Source of the DNA: Dermacentor variabilis
Lineage: Eukaryota; Arthropoda; Arachnida; Ixodida; Ixodidae
NCBI RefSeq assembly: GCF_050947875.1
Contig: NC_134569.1
Span: 13,719,131 to 13,783,130 of the forward strand
Reading direction: 5' to 3'
DNA: 64,000 nucleotides
The notes under the pieces are model-generated. The model was given only the letters and a program-made list of their open reading frames with translations, was not told the DNA's origin and did no database searches. Within the stretch, counting starts at the first letter, position 1; every line of letters begins with the position of its first letter. The position numbers and the translations under genes are program-made. Below are positions 53,879 through 64,000 of this stretch, piece by piece.

Positions 53879-53896
53879 GAGTACTACCGACAGAGC
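53879..53896. repeat. 18-bp target-site duplication, right
   Basis: Exact copy of 51266-51283 directly after the poly(A) tail. Confidence 0.95.
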
Positions 53897-54280
53897 CGCC
53901 ATAACTATCCCCCTCCTCATCCTTTGCTTAATAGGGCAGATTCCGCAGTCTGGCGGCAACTGCAGACCAATTCCTTTCCTTGTCTCCACATGCTACATAT
54001 CTTTCGTCCCACCCTATACCCTTCCTATTGTCGCCACTGTGGGACCAAACCCACGGTGTGCCACTCCACATGGGAATGCCCTAACCCTTCGGGTGTTCCT
54101 CCTATACCCAACCGTATACCCTTTCCTCTTGGGAGTCTGTGCTGCTCAGCACAAGCCGGCAGGAACAGCAACGACTGATCCAGCGGGCTCGCGAAGTCGC
54201 GCATGGCAATGGAGCCCTGGACTGAGGGCGCCACTCATCGAGGAAAATTTCCTATTTGTTTTGCAAATAAATGTTTATTA
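53897..54280 (+). pseudogene. C-terminus and 3' UTR of the outer I-type element
   Basis: The plus strand encodes PLLNRADSAVWRQLQTNSFP and PSYCRHCGTKPTVCHSTWEC, the CCHC knuckle that closes I-type ORF2, followed by a stop and a roughly 80-bp 3' UTR with AATAAA. It continues the frame interrupted at 51283. Confidence 0.8.
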
Positions 54281-54814
54281 TCTCTCTCGGTGTATTTCAA
54301 CTTCATTTTCCATGACATTTGCGACGTTGTAAAAACGCAAGGGCAAGTGTGAGGGGTTGAAACGGCTCACTCAACGAGGCGCCTGCCCTTCAACTTACAG
54401 GACAAGCAATCGCTTGGGAGAGTGCAATGAATGAATGCAGGAAGGTGATGCACAACAAAAATTATGCGGATTCCACGCACTGTCGGAATCGACGTAAGCG
54501 AAGCTTTCTGTGTGGATTGCTTTTATTGACGATAATTAGCGGTGCTGTTGACGGTGTAGGTTTAATTTAGTCAGCGTTTTATAGTGCAATAAGAGAGTGG
54601 TGAGTTGGTAGTCTTACCTTATACGTGCGCCACTGCTGTTTGTCTGCGTGGTACACAGAACACACAGCGAGACGTGTTCGCTTGAGGCGTCGTTATGCGT
54701 CATTGTTCATAATGTCTGAGAGGGTTGAGCATTATTATTGCCTCGCATGGCACATCGCATCGTGGCAGAAGTGTCAAATTCTAATTGAATTGTGTACGTG
54801 CAAAAGCCATAAGC
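54281..54814. other. Stretch with no recognised gene
   Basis: Includes GTAAGCGAAGCTTTCT at about 54494-54510, also present near 60212-60227, a likely dispersed repeat word. Nothing else. Confidence 0.4.
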
Positions 54815-54920
54815 GCCGTAGTGGCAGACTACGGATTAATTTTGACCCCCTGGGCTCCCGCGGTTGGGATCCAGCCCGCGGCCTCGAATGCCATAGCCGC
54901 AAAGCTGTGGGCACAGAAGT
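54815..54920 (-). mobile_element. Degenerate SINE-like remnant
   Basis: On the minus strand GGCTATGGCATTCGAGGCCG, then GGCTGGATCCCAACCGCGGG, resembles an eroded tRNA-related head (GGCTATGG... box A; GGNTCGAATCCC-like box B) followed by a GGGGTCAAAATTAATCCG body, similar to the SINE at 57574-57756. Weak. Confidence 0.4.
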
Positions 54921-55152
54921 GTTGAAATGACGTGCGATGCCTAGATCTTACGGTGCCATACGGTGTCGCCTAGACGATGCGGTGCTTTTATGCGGCTTTG
55001 AGTCTACTTGCCGTGCGTCATTTGTCTGCTTGACAAATTTCCATGCTGTTTATTTTTCAGAAATAGCAGAAGCGTGCCGTGCCTTGAGCTTCAATTTATC
55101 CAGTTTGTCCACAACCGCTTTCGTGTCTAGCATCGAGTTTCATACAATAATC
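54921..55152. other. Short stretch with no recognised gene
   Basis: Nothing recognised. Confidence 0.4.
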
Positions 55153-55680
55153 ACTAGAGGGAATTCTGGCGCTAGTGTCTACGGGAGCTGCGATAGGAAC
55201 CGTTGACCTAGCATGGGAGTTATGGGAAGTACATGGATTTGCCTATACTTCGTCATTGTGGCTTCAAACGGCTCCGTGACTTTGTAAGCTCGTCTCTTCG
55301 AACACAGGACCTCTAGCACAGAAGCCTGATATTGAAACCATTACACAACGGACGCATGCATTGATAAGCGATGTGAAACGCCCTTACCAATTTATGGTGG
55401 GCATGGCAGTACGTGCCTTGAGACGCTTGGCGCATTTCGATTTGGCCATCTCGACAAGCTCAATCGTTGCAATTAATAGCAATTATGCGTGTTTGCAGCG
55501 TCTTGTGCACTTCGAAGGGTATAGATTGCTCTGAAATTTACGACAATTAAGGCATATAACGCGTAATAAACGAAGCCACAAGAACGTCTATATCCACAAG
55601 CACGAAGTTCATACAAATCCATGTACTTCCCACCATTCCAATGGTGGGTCAATGACTGCAGCGCCAGAGTTGCCTCTAGT
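55153..55680. mobile_element. MITE-like element with ~110-bp imperfect terminal inverted repeats
   Basis: The left arm (55153-55265) and right arm (55572-55680) are imperfect inverted copies. Both begin ACTAGAGG, share TCTGGCGCT, then GGAAGTACATGGATTTG, and end TTGTGGCTTC. The 306-bp centre has no ORF. The shape fits a non-autonomous DNA transposon or two opposed copies of one repeat. I see no clear target duplication, so the superfamily is open. Confidence 0.65.
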
Positions 55681-57559
55681 ATATTGCAGGAAATTCTGTG
55701 GTGTCTGGCAGTATCGTTTCCTCACCTTCTCACGTCCTCTCCCACTCTCCCCGCTATATGCGAGTCGCGAGCGAAGAGTGCCACGGCCGTTATCCACTCT
55801 TTTCGTGGCTGCGTCGGTTCTACCTATTCCCTGCCTGCTCTCCCATACCTCCTCGCCGGATGGCTTCCTTGCAGTTCATTGTCACAAGTGCGGATGCGTT
55901 CCTCGCTTTGAAGATACAGTTATTATCGGGAGAAGTAAATGCGAAATATGGTGGTTTTATCATTGAAAGCGCTCGCATTGAAGAGTTTGGCGATGCTTGT
56001 GTCAGCAAATCGTCCCTGTTACTATCAACTATCAAAGAAGGAGTTGGAGTTCCTGCGCATGCGTTAAAGATAATAGTTTTTTGCCTAGTATGCAGGTGTG
56101 TTATACTATCATATGCTCTATTACATTGTTATTAGACACGTTTATTGTAAAGAAAAGGCAAGAGAAAAAGTGAGGGTATAAAAGTGGTGTCCGTCCCGGA
56201 AATAAATTGTTGTTGCAAGTTAGCGCCTGTGTGTGTGTTTTTCTTCTACGTCCTTGTGCTATTTTCACTACAGGGGAAAAACTGCAATATGTTTGGGTAC
56301 ACCAAACTGGATATTTGGGCACACCAACAAGCCCCAATATCTTCACTGGTGGACTTTATTCATCTCTACCATTCTAATCACCTCCCCTCTGGATGGTTGC
56401 GCGTTGAAGAAAGGTAAGCGCAGCAGCTTCTGCAATGCTTTCGCAGGGGGTCAGGGACAATTGCAGCCGTCAAGAGAGGGCACCTTGGAGATGCGCAGGG
56501 AGCTCTAGAGGGCATTGTGCACATATGCCACGCAGTACAAACGTCCAAACGAGCTTGTCGCGTGTCCTTTCCTCTCTGCCACACTCCTGCCATTTATGTG
56601 CGCGCTCTGAACCACCTCCCGACGCGGCGTCCAAGACAGCAGCAGCAGTAAAAAAGTCGAAGGAAGAGGTAAAGGAAGCTTCGCTATAGCAAAAAAATCC
56701 TTTCGAGCCCCAGGAAAACAGCCATTGTTAGTTTACTTCCTGCTACACGTCTTCCGTTTTGCGCCAGTGTATACAACTGATGCGAAGGCCACCTGTCGTT
56801 TACCGCCACTCTCCGATACGCGGTCCCGCAGTTCCGTCACGCGCAACATGCTACGCGACATGCTACGCCTAAAGCAAGCCTGTCACCCGAATCCTTCTTA
56901 CTGTTGTTGCTGCTGTTCCATAGCGGTCGCGACAACGTGGCACGACCAGGCGGCGGACAAGCCTATTGATGAGTTTGTATACCATACAGCAGCGCTTCAA
57001 GCGCGCGAAGCTGTTCCCCCTGCGATCCGATTTGATCGAGCCGTCGTGACCGTGGCCTTCTCTAAGCAAGCGTGACATGTGCCGCGGCGACAACGGCTGG
57101 CTTCGGAGGCGCTCCCACAAGCCGGTTTCAAATTTCTCACCACCGTCCTGGCGTGTTTTCGCTGCCTCCCGCAAATCCCTCCCCGTCTCGGCCCTCTCGC
57201 TGTGTCGGGGCGCTTCACTCTGAGAACGGCAGCAGCAACACACGCGGCTTCTTCTTTGAGGTCTGCACCTGCCTGTACGGTGTCGTGTGGAGCGACAACG
57301 GCTGTGCACCAGTGTCAGCGTTTGCGCACAGCGCTGAAACTGTGCGTAAGATTTCCAGACGGACAGTGTGAGACTGCAGTCAAGCAATATATACTTGTGC
57401 CGCTCCCGCATCAACGGCGCATTTTTGTGTACACCACGACGCTCACCACGTACTGAACTTTGCAAAAGATACGTGAACGCACTGCTAGAGTGCTCGTTTT
57501 CCGGAGGGAACAAGCGGCGTCTCGAAGTAACTCTTGCCGACACACCCGCGCTAAACCTC
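55681..57559. other. Stretch with no recognised gene
   Basis: A TATAAAAG at about 56177 and an AATAAA at 56201 lie 20 bases apart, too close for an LTR. GC-rich frames at 56.4-57.4 kb lack motifs. Confidence 0.4.
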
Positions 57560-57573
57560 AAACTTGATTCTGA
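57560..57573. repeat. 14-bp SINE target-site duplication, left
   Basis: AAACTTGATTCTGA, repeated exactly at 57757-57770. Confidence 0.9.
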
Positions 57574-57756
57574 TAATAATAATAATAATATTTGGGGCTT
57601 TACGTGCCAAAACCACTTTCTGATTATGAGGCACGACGTAGTGGAGGACTCCGGAAATTTTGACCACCTGGGGTTCTTTAACGTGCACCTAAATCTAAGC
57701 ACACGGGTGTTTTCGCATTTCGCCCCCATCGAAATGCGGCCGCCGTGGCCGGGATA
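57574..57756 (-). mobile_element. Ruka-type tick SINE, 5'-truncated
   Basis: It reads on the minus strand from CCCGGCCACGGCGGCCGCAT at the head, through GGTGCACGTTAAAGAACCCC, to GTTTTGGCACGTAAAGCCCC and an (ATT)n tail at 57574-57591. An exact 14-bp target duplication flanks it. I recognise the body as the abundant ixodid tRNA-related SINE (Ruka type). The tRNA-like head with box B is cut off just upstream of the CCGGG stem, so this copy lacks its promoter. Its translation appears as the N-terminus of a 303-codon minus frame that is not a gene. Confidence 0.85.
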
Positions 57757-57770
57757 AAACTTGATTCTGA
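57757..57770. repeat. 14-bp SINE target-site duplication, right
   Basis: AAACTTGATTCTGA, partner of 57560-57573. Confidence 0.9.
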
Positions 57771-59581
57771 AGCGCAGCACTTGACGTTTATCCCGTCGAG
57801 CTCTGCGGTAGCTTCACTATTTTGCAAAGCGAAACATTTATGTGTCGGTAATAAAAGGTTCCAACCCAGAGGGAGTTTCATCTATATAGGATAAAGTGGG
57901 AAAAGCCAGATGACAGTACGTGGGCTTTTCTCACGCATGACTTACTGCTGCTTTAGCATTATGCGTTCAGCCTTTTTGTGCGCTGTGCACGTGAAGCTCT
58001 AACGGTCTTGGCATGCGCCTTATGAAATTAGTGATGCGAACTAGAGCCAGTTTTCTCGTGGCTCATAATGCAAAAATGCGCGGAACGGAATCATCCCGTT
58101 CGCTTTTGAAATTCTTCGGAGATGCCTGTTTGCGTGTTGTGTGAGGCCTCTTTCACAGCCCATTCGTCTGCTGCCAAGCACAATATGTGGGGCTTGTGCA
58201 CAGTCATTGTCTCAATCAAACATGTGCCCTACCTTAAGCTGTGACTTTATAGAAAGAGCTCGCATTCCTCGGCGGAAACTCAGAAACACGATCGCCATCT
58301 ATAACATTTTCCTAGAAAGCTGCTTGTGCAGCTACGCCATGCCTGTGTTTAGGCGGTTGGCGTTTTCGTTCAGTGCCACCCTAGAGCGCGCCATCGAAGC
58401 TGCTTTGAAAATATGCTGTAGCAGAAGAAAGAGCACGAAATGGCTTTGCTTAACGACGTATATTGTAGCGGCACGATTGCGAAGAAGACGCGTGTCGTGA
58501 CGTGCCTCTTCTTTGTGATCGCGCTTTCGCGATATACGATGCGTCGTCGACTCGATGAGATTTACGCTCCTTCTTCGGTCGACGAGGCTCGTTGCCGCTG
58601 TATATCAACCAGCTTTTTGTCGAGTTCCGGTCAGTTACCAAACCATGCCTCAATTTACGTCGTCTGCGTCGTCATGGGCCGACCTCGTTTCCTTGTCACC
58701 TGTATCAGTGATCACATGATTAATACGATTCAACCTGAAGTCACAGGATACATCACCATAAGCGAGAGATCAGGAGGCAATAGTGGGAACCTTCGTCTCG
58801 GTAGGCAAATGCGCGGCTGTGTAGAGAGAAGGGGGTGAGAGAGAATTGGCTCCACGAGGGCTGCAAGAAGAGGACCTGCGCGCCGGCCGACAGGATATTT
58901 AATTTCGCCCAAGGAATGCCCGCTCTGATGGGGTCGACGGGGTGCCGTGCTCTCGTCACGCCGGGAGGGCCCGCCGAGCTACTCGTGTCAGCTAGCTGCC
59001 GGACAAAAGAAAAAAAAACGAAAATGATAAAGATTGACGCACATGCGCCGTCGGCTTCTTTGGTGGTGGCAGCTCTTCCTCGTTTTTCTTCGTCGGCTGC
59101 GATCACTTCCCGATCCCATCCCGCTCGCGGTGACGCGCCGCCGCGCGGGGCATATCGTGCACCAGAAAACGCTTCGAATAATGATGGCGCGCACGAGAAG
59201 GCGCGGTGAAGGCTTGGAGAACCCTGCGCATCTGTCCTCGCTTTTTGGTAGTGGGGAGAGCGCCACGAGGCACGGTTCGCGTACATTGGAAGCTATCGTC
59301 TCTCTATTTCTTTTTACCTTGTTACTTAAGGACCGTAGCCAGCCGAGCAACACCATGCAGTAAAGCTTTCGTGCTCACACCCTCCAGCTTGCATGCTAGT
59401 AAACGCAGAACAATTTGAATAATACGTATTATCTTTCTTATTATTTGCTTTGAGTGATAAGCTGTACCTTTATGCAGGTCTTTGTGCAAATAAATTAGAT
59501 CACTCAGCGGTGCTTAAACCATTGAACTGGCACCTGCGTTGTGGTTATAAACATCAGTGCCCGCGCGAAATAGCTGGAGGA
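57771..59581. other. Stretch with no recognised gene
   Basis: Overlapping frames in GC-rich DNA at 58.8-59.3 kb, none with a motif. Confidence 0.4.
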
Positions 59582-59730
59582 GCTATTCTGTAAGAGTCCA
59601 CCTGGCGGACTGTCAATTTCGGCCGCTGCTGATTGGCTAGGGCCTCTCGCCTCCTCATCTCTCGTGCACCTGCATCCAATCAGAAGCGGCCGAAATGGAC
59701 AGTCCACTAGGCGGACTCTTACAGAATAGC
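59582..59730. mobile_element. Foldback element with 55-bp arms
   Basis: Arms 59582-59636 and 59676-59730 are near-perfect inverted repeats starting GCTATTCTGTAAGAGTCC, with a 39-base centre. The high arm similarity suggests a fairly recent foldback/MITE. No target duplication is obvious; a C-run abuts the right end. Confidence 0.85.
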
Positions 59731-59731
59731 G

Positions 59732-59745
59732 CCCCCCCCCCCCCC
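59732..59745. repeat. Poly-C run (14 C)
   Basis: Directly after the foldback element. Length uncertain as for any homopolymer. Confidence 0.9.
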
Positions 59746-62275
59746 TCTGCGCATTTGAACTCTGAGCACGGCGGAGCACGTAGACAATCCCAGCGAATTA
59801 AAACCTGCGTTGGCTCTTTTTCAGGGAGTTTGTACGTCGCACTGCTTTTATCCTTTTTCTCACTGCACGTACTTTCACAAAACAAAACTGCAAAGGAGCC
59901 CATATTTTAAAGCTTTCTGTATATTAAATACTCGTATATATTAGCTGCAAGAACGCCTAAATATAATGTAGCTTCCTATTTATTCCTGAAAGAAAGAAGC
60001 AAGCATTTATAGCTGCAGTACATTACTGCATACGCGCTTTCAGTGCTCAGTCAGCGCGCTGTAACTGTTAGTTGCTTCTTTTTTTTTTTCTGTCCGCACA
60101 GCCAACTGGTGTCTAAATTCACGAAACTATTTTCGCCGTAACGGAGGCCTTGCATACTTAATGAAGCAGGAAAAAATTAGGCAGAAAATGCATCCCTTGT
60201 ATGTTGTGCATGTAAGCGAAGCTTTCTTAGCTTCGGAGAACTGTGCATTTAAACACAACACGTGGTACGTGTTGCACCATTCTCCAAACGGGAAGAAAGA
60301 GTGTTCTGCAGACTTTTTCGTATACGTCTGATGACGTCAGTTACCTCTTTAATTTACGTTCGTTAATTGTTCAGGGTACCTTTTTCTGCGAAACACAGCA
60401 GCTCTAGCTAATGCCGAAAGACCCCGTGCTGACGATTTCAGCAGAAGCAGCTCGCCCGTAAGTATGCCTCATTTGAAAGACGGTTCGGAGCGACCACGCA
60501 GCGAGTGCTCGATGTATGTAGCGACATGCACCTTTTGCCGATCACCGCCGGGCAAAGAAGTTCGTGCATCTCCGATGCTGCGCCGTGCAGGGCAGTCGTG
60601 ATCGGCTCCCATCCGCGACGGGGCCCGTCGCGGGCGAAGCTGCGGCCGGTGATTACGGCTCGCCGATCACTGCTTTCACCGCTTCACGCGCCCAATGGCC
60701 GCGTCACGTGGGCAAGTGTGCGATGCCCTCCTTCGCGGCGACGGGTGCTCACCGACAGCCAGGTCTCTCAGGTGCAGCAGCCTTGGAAGCACACGCGGTG
60801 GTCGGTCATGAACTCCCCGAGACGATCGTCGGTGGGTGAGCCCTTCTCTAGGACAGTCGTTATATGCGCGCGTTCGATGACTCCGCCCGTCGGAGCCCTC
60901 GTTTTTCTGACTCTCCCTCGCACGTACACGAGACGTCCCCTACGACGCTTCGAGGACTGGCTGCGATCTGCAGTGAATCCTCGCATAGGTGTGTCCTAAA
61001 GGCAGTGGTTCTGACGAACACTTGGTCGTCACGCATTTCCTGGTTCGCCCATAGCTCATTCTGGAACCCCCTCTTGAGCTAGTCTTTGTTGTTGTTGATG
61101 TTGTTGTTTCTGATGCAGAAGGCTGCATATAAAGACAGCCGTGTCAGAAAAAATACATAACAATCCAAATCGCTTTACATCTGCGTTATCATGAAAACAA
61201 ATTAGATGCTTATGCGTCGCTCGCTGTCCATACGAACGCTGGTAAATGCAGTGCTGCGCGTAGAAAGAATGGTGAAAAAATTTACTCGCCATTTCGGCCC
61301 AGCGAAGCTATTTAAAACCACCACTACAACAATGGTAGTAAAGATAATTTAGAGTAATTGTAGCAATGCGAGTAATGATAATTTTGACAGCACGCCGCCG
61401 CCCATAGCGGTGCTTCAACAGCATTGAAACCGGTTGCTAGACTGTTTCTTTCATGTACGAAAGGCGTAACTCCCCACGTCGCAAGCTGCCGTCGCCGCGG
61501 CAGCTTGCGCAACATTCACCGGGAAACGTGTGCGGGAGAGCGCCACGTGCGTTGCGCTGTCGTCGAGAGCGTCTTCTCATCAATTATGTGGTTCGGATGC
61601 TTGTTTTGAGCTTGTTGCTTATTAAAACGTGTGCTGTTCTGCCTGAGTGCTTAAAGCCTTACGGGGGTACGAGCTCCAGGCCTGCACTGCCACCGGGATC
61701 GGCCCTCGTCTTTTGCTAACGGACACGAAAAATGCCGACCACCGAGAGGCTAACAGGTTCGCTGTAAAGTGTTGTTAATACTAGAGGCCGCATTCTCACT
61801 GAAGCTTCGACAAGTTACTCGAACAAGAGAGAGGCGAGAGAGGGCGCGAGCCGGAACACTTTCTCAGACCTCGACACAAGGCGAGCATGGTGCGAGGGGA
61901 GAGCGACAGCCTGAGCGCGCGCCAACGGATGAGTCACAAACCTCCTTGAAGACGTTCCGTGGCCGCGGCTGAAAACGTGAGAAATGTCGAGAAGATTCCC
62001 AGGCTTTGTTCATGCCATGGGAGCACGACTCCCTCAGAAAGTTCGAGAAACGCCGGCGGAGGCGATAATAGCGCCGTGCTGCAGACCGATCGTCTGCAGA
62101 TGAAGATTCCCCGGCAAGCTAGCCGACGAGTTCCTCGGGCGTCTGCATTTCTGGAAGTCCCTTCTTCGACATTTGCCTCAAGTTAAGTCGAGGACGTCTG
62201 GCTCAAGACCAGCATTGGTGAATACCAGTGGACATTTGGTACTCCTATTCATTCTGTACTGAACATGTCGCAAAT
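59746..62275. other. Stretch with no recognised gene
   Basis: Contains the hairpin at 61480-61509, a TTGTTG-type run at 61086-61109 and GC-rich frames (60.5-61.0 and 61.45-62.2 kb) without motifs. Confidence 0.4.
61480..61509. repeat. Perfect 12-bp GC-rich hairpin
   Basis: CGCAAGCTGCCG, six bases TCGCCG, then the exact complement. Isolated, function unknown. Confidence 0.85.
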
Positions 62276-64000
62276 ATGCAGCCTTAGAACAGAGAGATGA
62301 TGATGACATAGAGGTAATGAATGAAATCGTAACGAGGCTGACTTCAGAGGCAGCAATTGAAGTGGGAGGCAAGGCACCAAGGCAACCAGTAGGCAAGCTC
62401 TCCGAAATAACAAAGGATCTGATAAAGAAACGACAAAGAATGAAAGTGTCGAACACACAAGATAAGATAGAACTCGCCGAACTGTCAAAACTGATAGACA
62501 AGGCGAAAATGAGTGATATTCGAAATTATAACGTGTGAAAGACTGAAGAAGCCGTAAAAAAATGCACGCAGCCTAAAATTAGTGATACGGAAACTTAGCA
62601 TAGGACAAACCAAAATGCACAAACCAAATAAACAGGGTATTATCATCAGCAATCTCGAAGTCATAGTAAAAGCAGCAGAATAATTCTATACTGACCTGTA
62701 CAGTATCCATAGGACTCAGGAGAACTCCATTCGAAACAGTGATGAACAGCATACAAAAACTCCTCCAATAACTAGCGATGAGGTCAGAAGGGCCTTGCAA
62801 GACATGAAACGGGCAAACGCAGCAGGAGACGATGGAATAACAGTAGCTTTAATCAAAGATGAAGGAGACGTAATGCTTGGAAAGCTGGCGGCTCCCTATA
62901 GGAAGTGTCTATCGACTGCAAAGGTCCCAGGAAACTGGAAGAATGCAAACATTATACTAATCCACGAAAAGGGAGACGTTAAAGAATTGAAAGAATATAG
63001 GCACATTAGGTTACTCCCAGTATTATATAAAATATTCACCAAAATGACCTCCAATAGAATAAAGGCAACACTGGACTTTAGTCAACCAAGGGAACAGGCA
63101 AGTTTCAGGAAGGGATACTCTAGAATGGATCACATCCATGTCATTAATCACGTAATCGAGAAATTCGTAGAGTACAATGAGCCTTTCTATATGGCTTTCA
63201 TAGATTATGAAAGTAGAGATACCAGCAGTCGTAGAGGCATTGCGTAATCAAGGAGTACAGACCGCTTACGTAAATACCCTAGAAAATATCTACAGAGATT
63301 CCACAGCCACCTTAATTCTACACAAGAAAAGTAGAAAGCTACCTATAAAGAAAGGGGTCAGACAAGGAGACACAATCTCTCCTATGCTATTTCACTGCGT
63401 GCTTAGAAGAAGTATTCAAGCTATTAAACTGGGAAGGCTTATGAGTAAAGATCGACGGCGAATACCTCAACAACCCTCGGTTTGCCGATCACATTGTTCT
63501 ATTCAACAACAATGCAGACGAGTTACAACAAATGATTCAGGACCTTAACAGGGAGAGTGTAAGAGTGGGACTGAAGTTTAATATGCGGAAGACAAAGATA
63601 ATGATAAATAATCTGGCAAGGGAACAAGAATTCAAGATCGCAAGTCAGCCTCTAGAGTCTGTGGAGGAGTACGTTTACCTAGGCCAATTAATCACAGGGA
63701 ACCCTGGTCATGAGAAGGAAATTCATAGAAGAATAAAAATGGGTTGGATCGCATACGGCAGACATTGTCAGCTCCTGACTGGAAGCTTACCGTTATCATT
63801 GAAAATGAAGGTATACAATCAGTGCATTTTACCGGTGCTTACATATGGGGCAGAGACTTGGACAATGACAAAGAAGCTTGAGAACAAGTTAAGGGCCGCT
63901 CAAAGAGCGATGGAACGTACAGTGCTAGGCATAACGTTAAGAGAAAGAAAGAGAGCGGTTTGGATCAGAGAGCAAACGGGTATAGACGATATTCTAATTG
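62276..64000 (+). pseudogene. RTE-clade non-LTR element, 5'-truncated, frameshifted, cut by the window end
   Basis: The plus strand encodes the RTE linker (KLSEITKDLIKKRQRMKVSN, KIELAELSKLIDK), then RT with RKCLSTAKVPGNWKNANIIL, EYRHIRLLPVLYKIFTKM, ASFRKGYSRMDHIHVINHVI and MAFIDYES. A break lies at the catalytic aspartate block (63205-63240). KKGVRQGDTISPMLF, then thumb sequence (SVRVGLKFNMRKTKIMINN, EEYVYLGQLITGN, CILPVLTYGAETWTMTKK) run to the window edge. It is related to but clearly diverged from the copy at 38645-40810. FADD is disrupted (NPRFADHIVLF in another frame). Dead copy. Confidence 0.87.

Larger units (their letters stand above)
49110..54280 (+). mobile_element. Decayed I-superfamily non-LTR element, split by a nested insertion
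   Basis: RT and RNase H remnants (49130-51283) and the C-terminal zinc knuckle plus 3' end (53897-54280) are collinear on the plus strand. They are separated only by the insertion 51284-53878 with its 18-bp target duplication. 3' UTR ends with CAAATAAATG near 54265. The endonuclease and ORF1 are missing, so it was 5'-truncated on arrival or later deleted. Confidence 0.85.

Noticed and set aside
56170..56210. Solo LTR (TATAAAAG plus AATAAA)
   Set aside because: The two signals are about 20 bases apart, leaving no room for a start site before the polyadenylation signal, and no flanking duplication is visible.
56869..57780. 303-codon minus-strand open frame
   Set aside because: Its first part is translated SINE sequence and the rest is GC-rich DNA with no motif; the target duplication shows the SINE is inserted there.

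Overview
The window looks like eukaryotic nuclear DNA from a chelicerate, most likely a hard (ixodid) tick. It is dense with autonomous retrotransposons of the CR1/L2, RTE, I/Ingi and Ty3-gypsy types. It also carries tRNA-related SINEs, one of which reads as the abundant ixodid Ruka-type SINE, plus foldback elements and microsatellites. I found no bacterial, plasmid or viral gene organisation and no host gene I would defend. The genus cannot be fixed from sequence alone.

Layout. 0.3-0.8 kb: eroded reverse transcriptase (RT) fragment. 7.09-11.77 kb (minus): a near-complete CR1/L2-group non-LTR element with intact ORF1 and ORF2. It sits beside the decayed RNase H and 3' end of an I/Ingi-type element (11.8-12.9 kb). 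13-23 kb: microsatellites, SINE pieces, a 273-bp duplicated segment and several foldback hairpins. 23.825-30.866 kb (minus): a complete, very young Ty3-gypsy element (889-bp LTRs, 4-bp target duplication, one intact 1474-codon gag-pol) whose integrase precedes the RT, the Gmr1-type order. 31.2-37.7 kb (minus): an old CR1-like copy split by a decayed gypsy element of ordinary domain order, which itself carries a fragment of an I-type element. 38.6-40.8 kb (minus): broken RTE element. 44.4-46.2 kb (minus): broken Jockey/CR1-group element. 49.1-54.3 kb (plus): a decayed I-type element split by a second, well-preserved I-type element (51.284-53.878 kb) flanked by an 18-bp target duplication. 55.1-59.7 kb: a long-TIR MITE-like element, a SINE with a 14-bp target duplication, and a foldback element. 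62.3-64.0 kb (plus): a second RTE copy running off the window.

The most interesting object is the CR1/L2-group element. Its ORF1 carries a textbook 2A (StopGo) motif, GDVELNPGP, 61 codons after the nearest AUG. ORF1 and ORF2 lie in one frame separated by a single UAG followed by CUA. ORF2 has no AUG until codon 108 of the endonuclease/RT reading frame, downstream of an endonuclease catalytic glutamate. The 5' end is built of 303-bp monomers (two full, one truncated), and 303 is divisible by 3, so each monomer offers another in-frame AUG. Together these predict an element using two recoding steps, ribosome skipping inside ORF1 and readthrough (or AUG-less initiation) into ORF2, behind a monomeric promoter-like array. 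The second is the Gmr1-order gypsy element, which looks recently active and has a 39-bp triplication straddling its LTR/primer-binding-site boundary.
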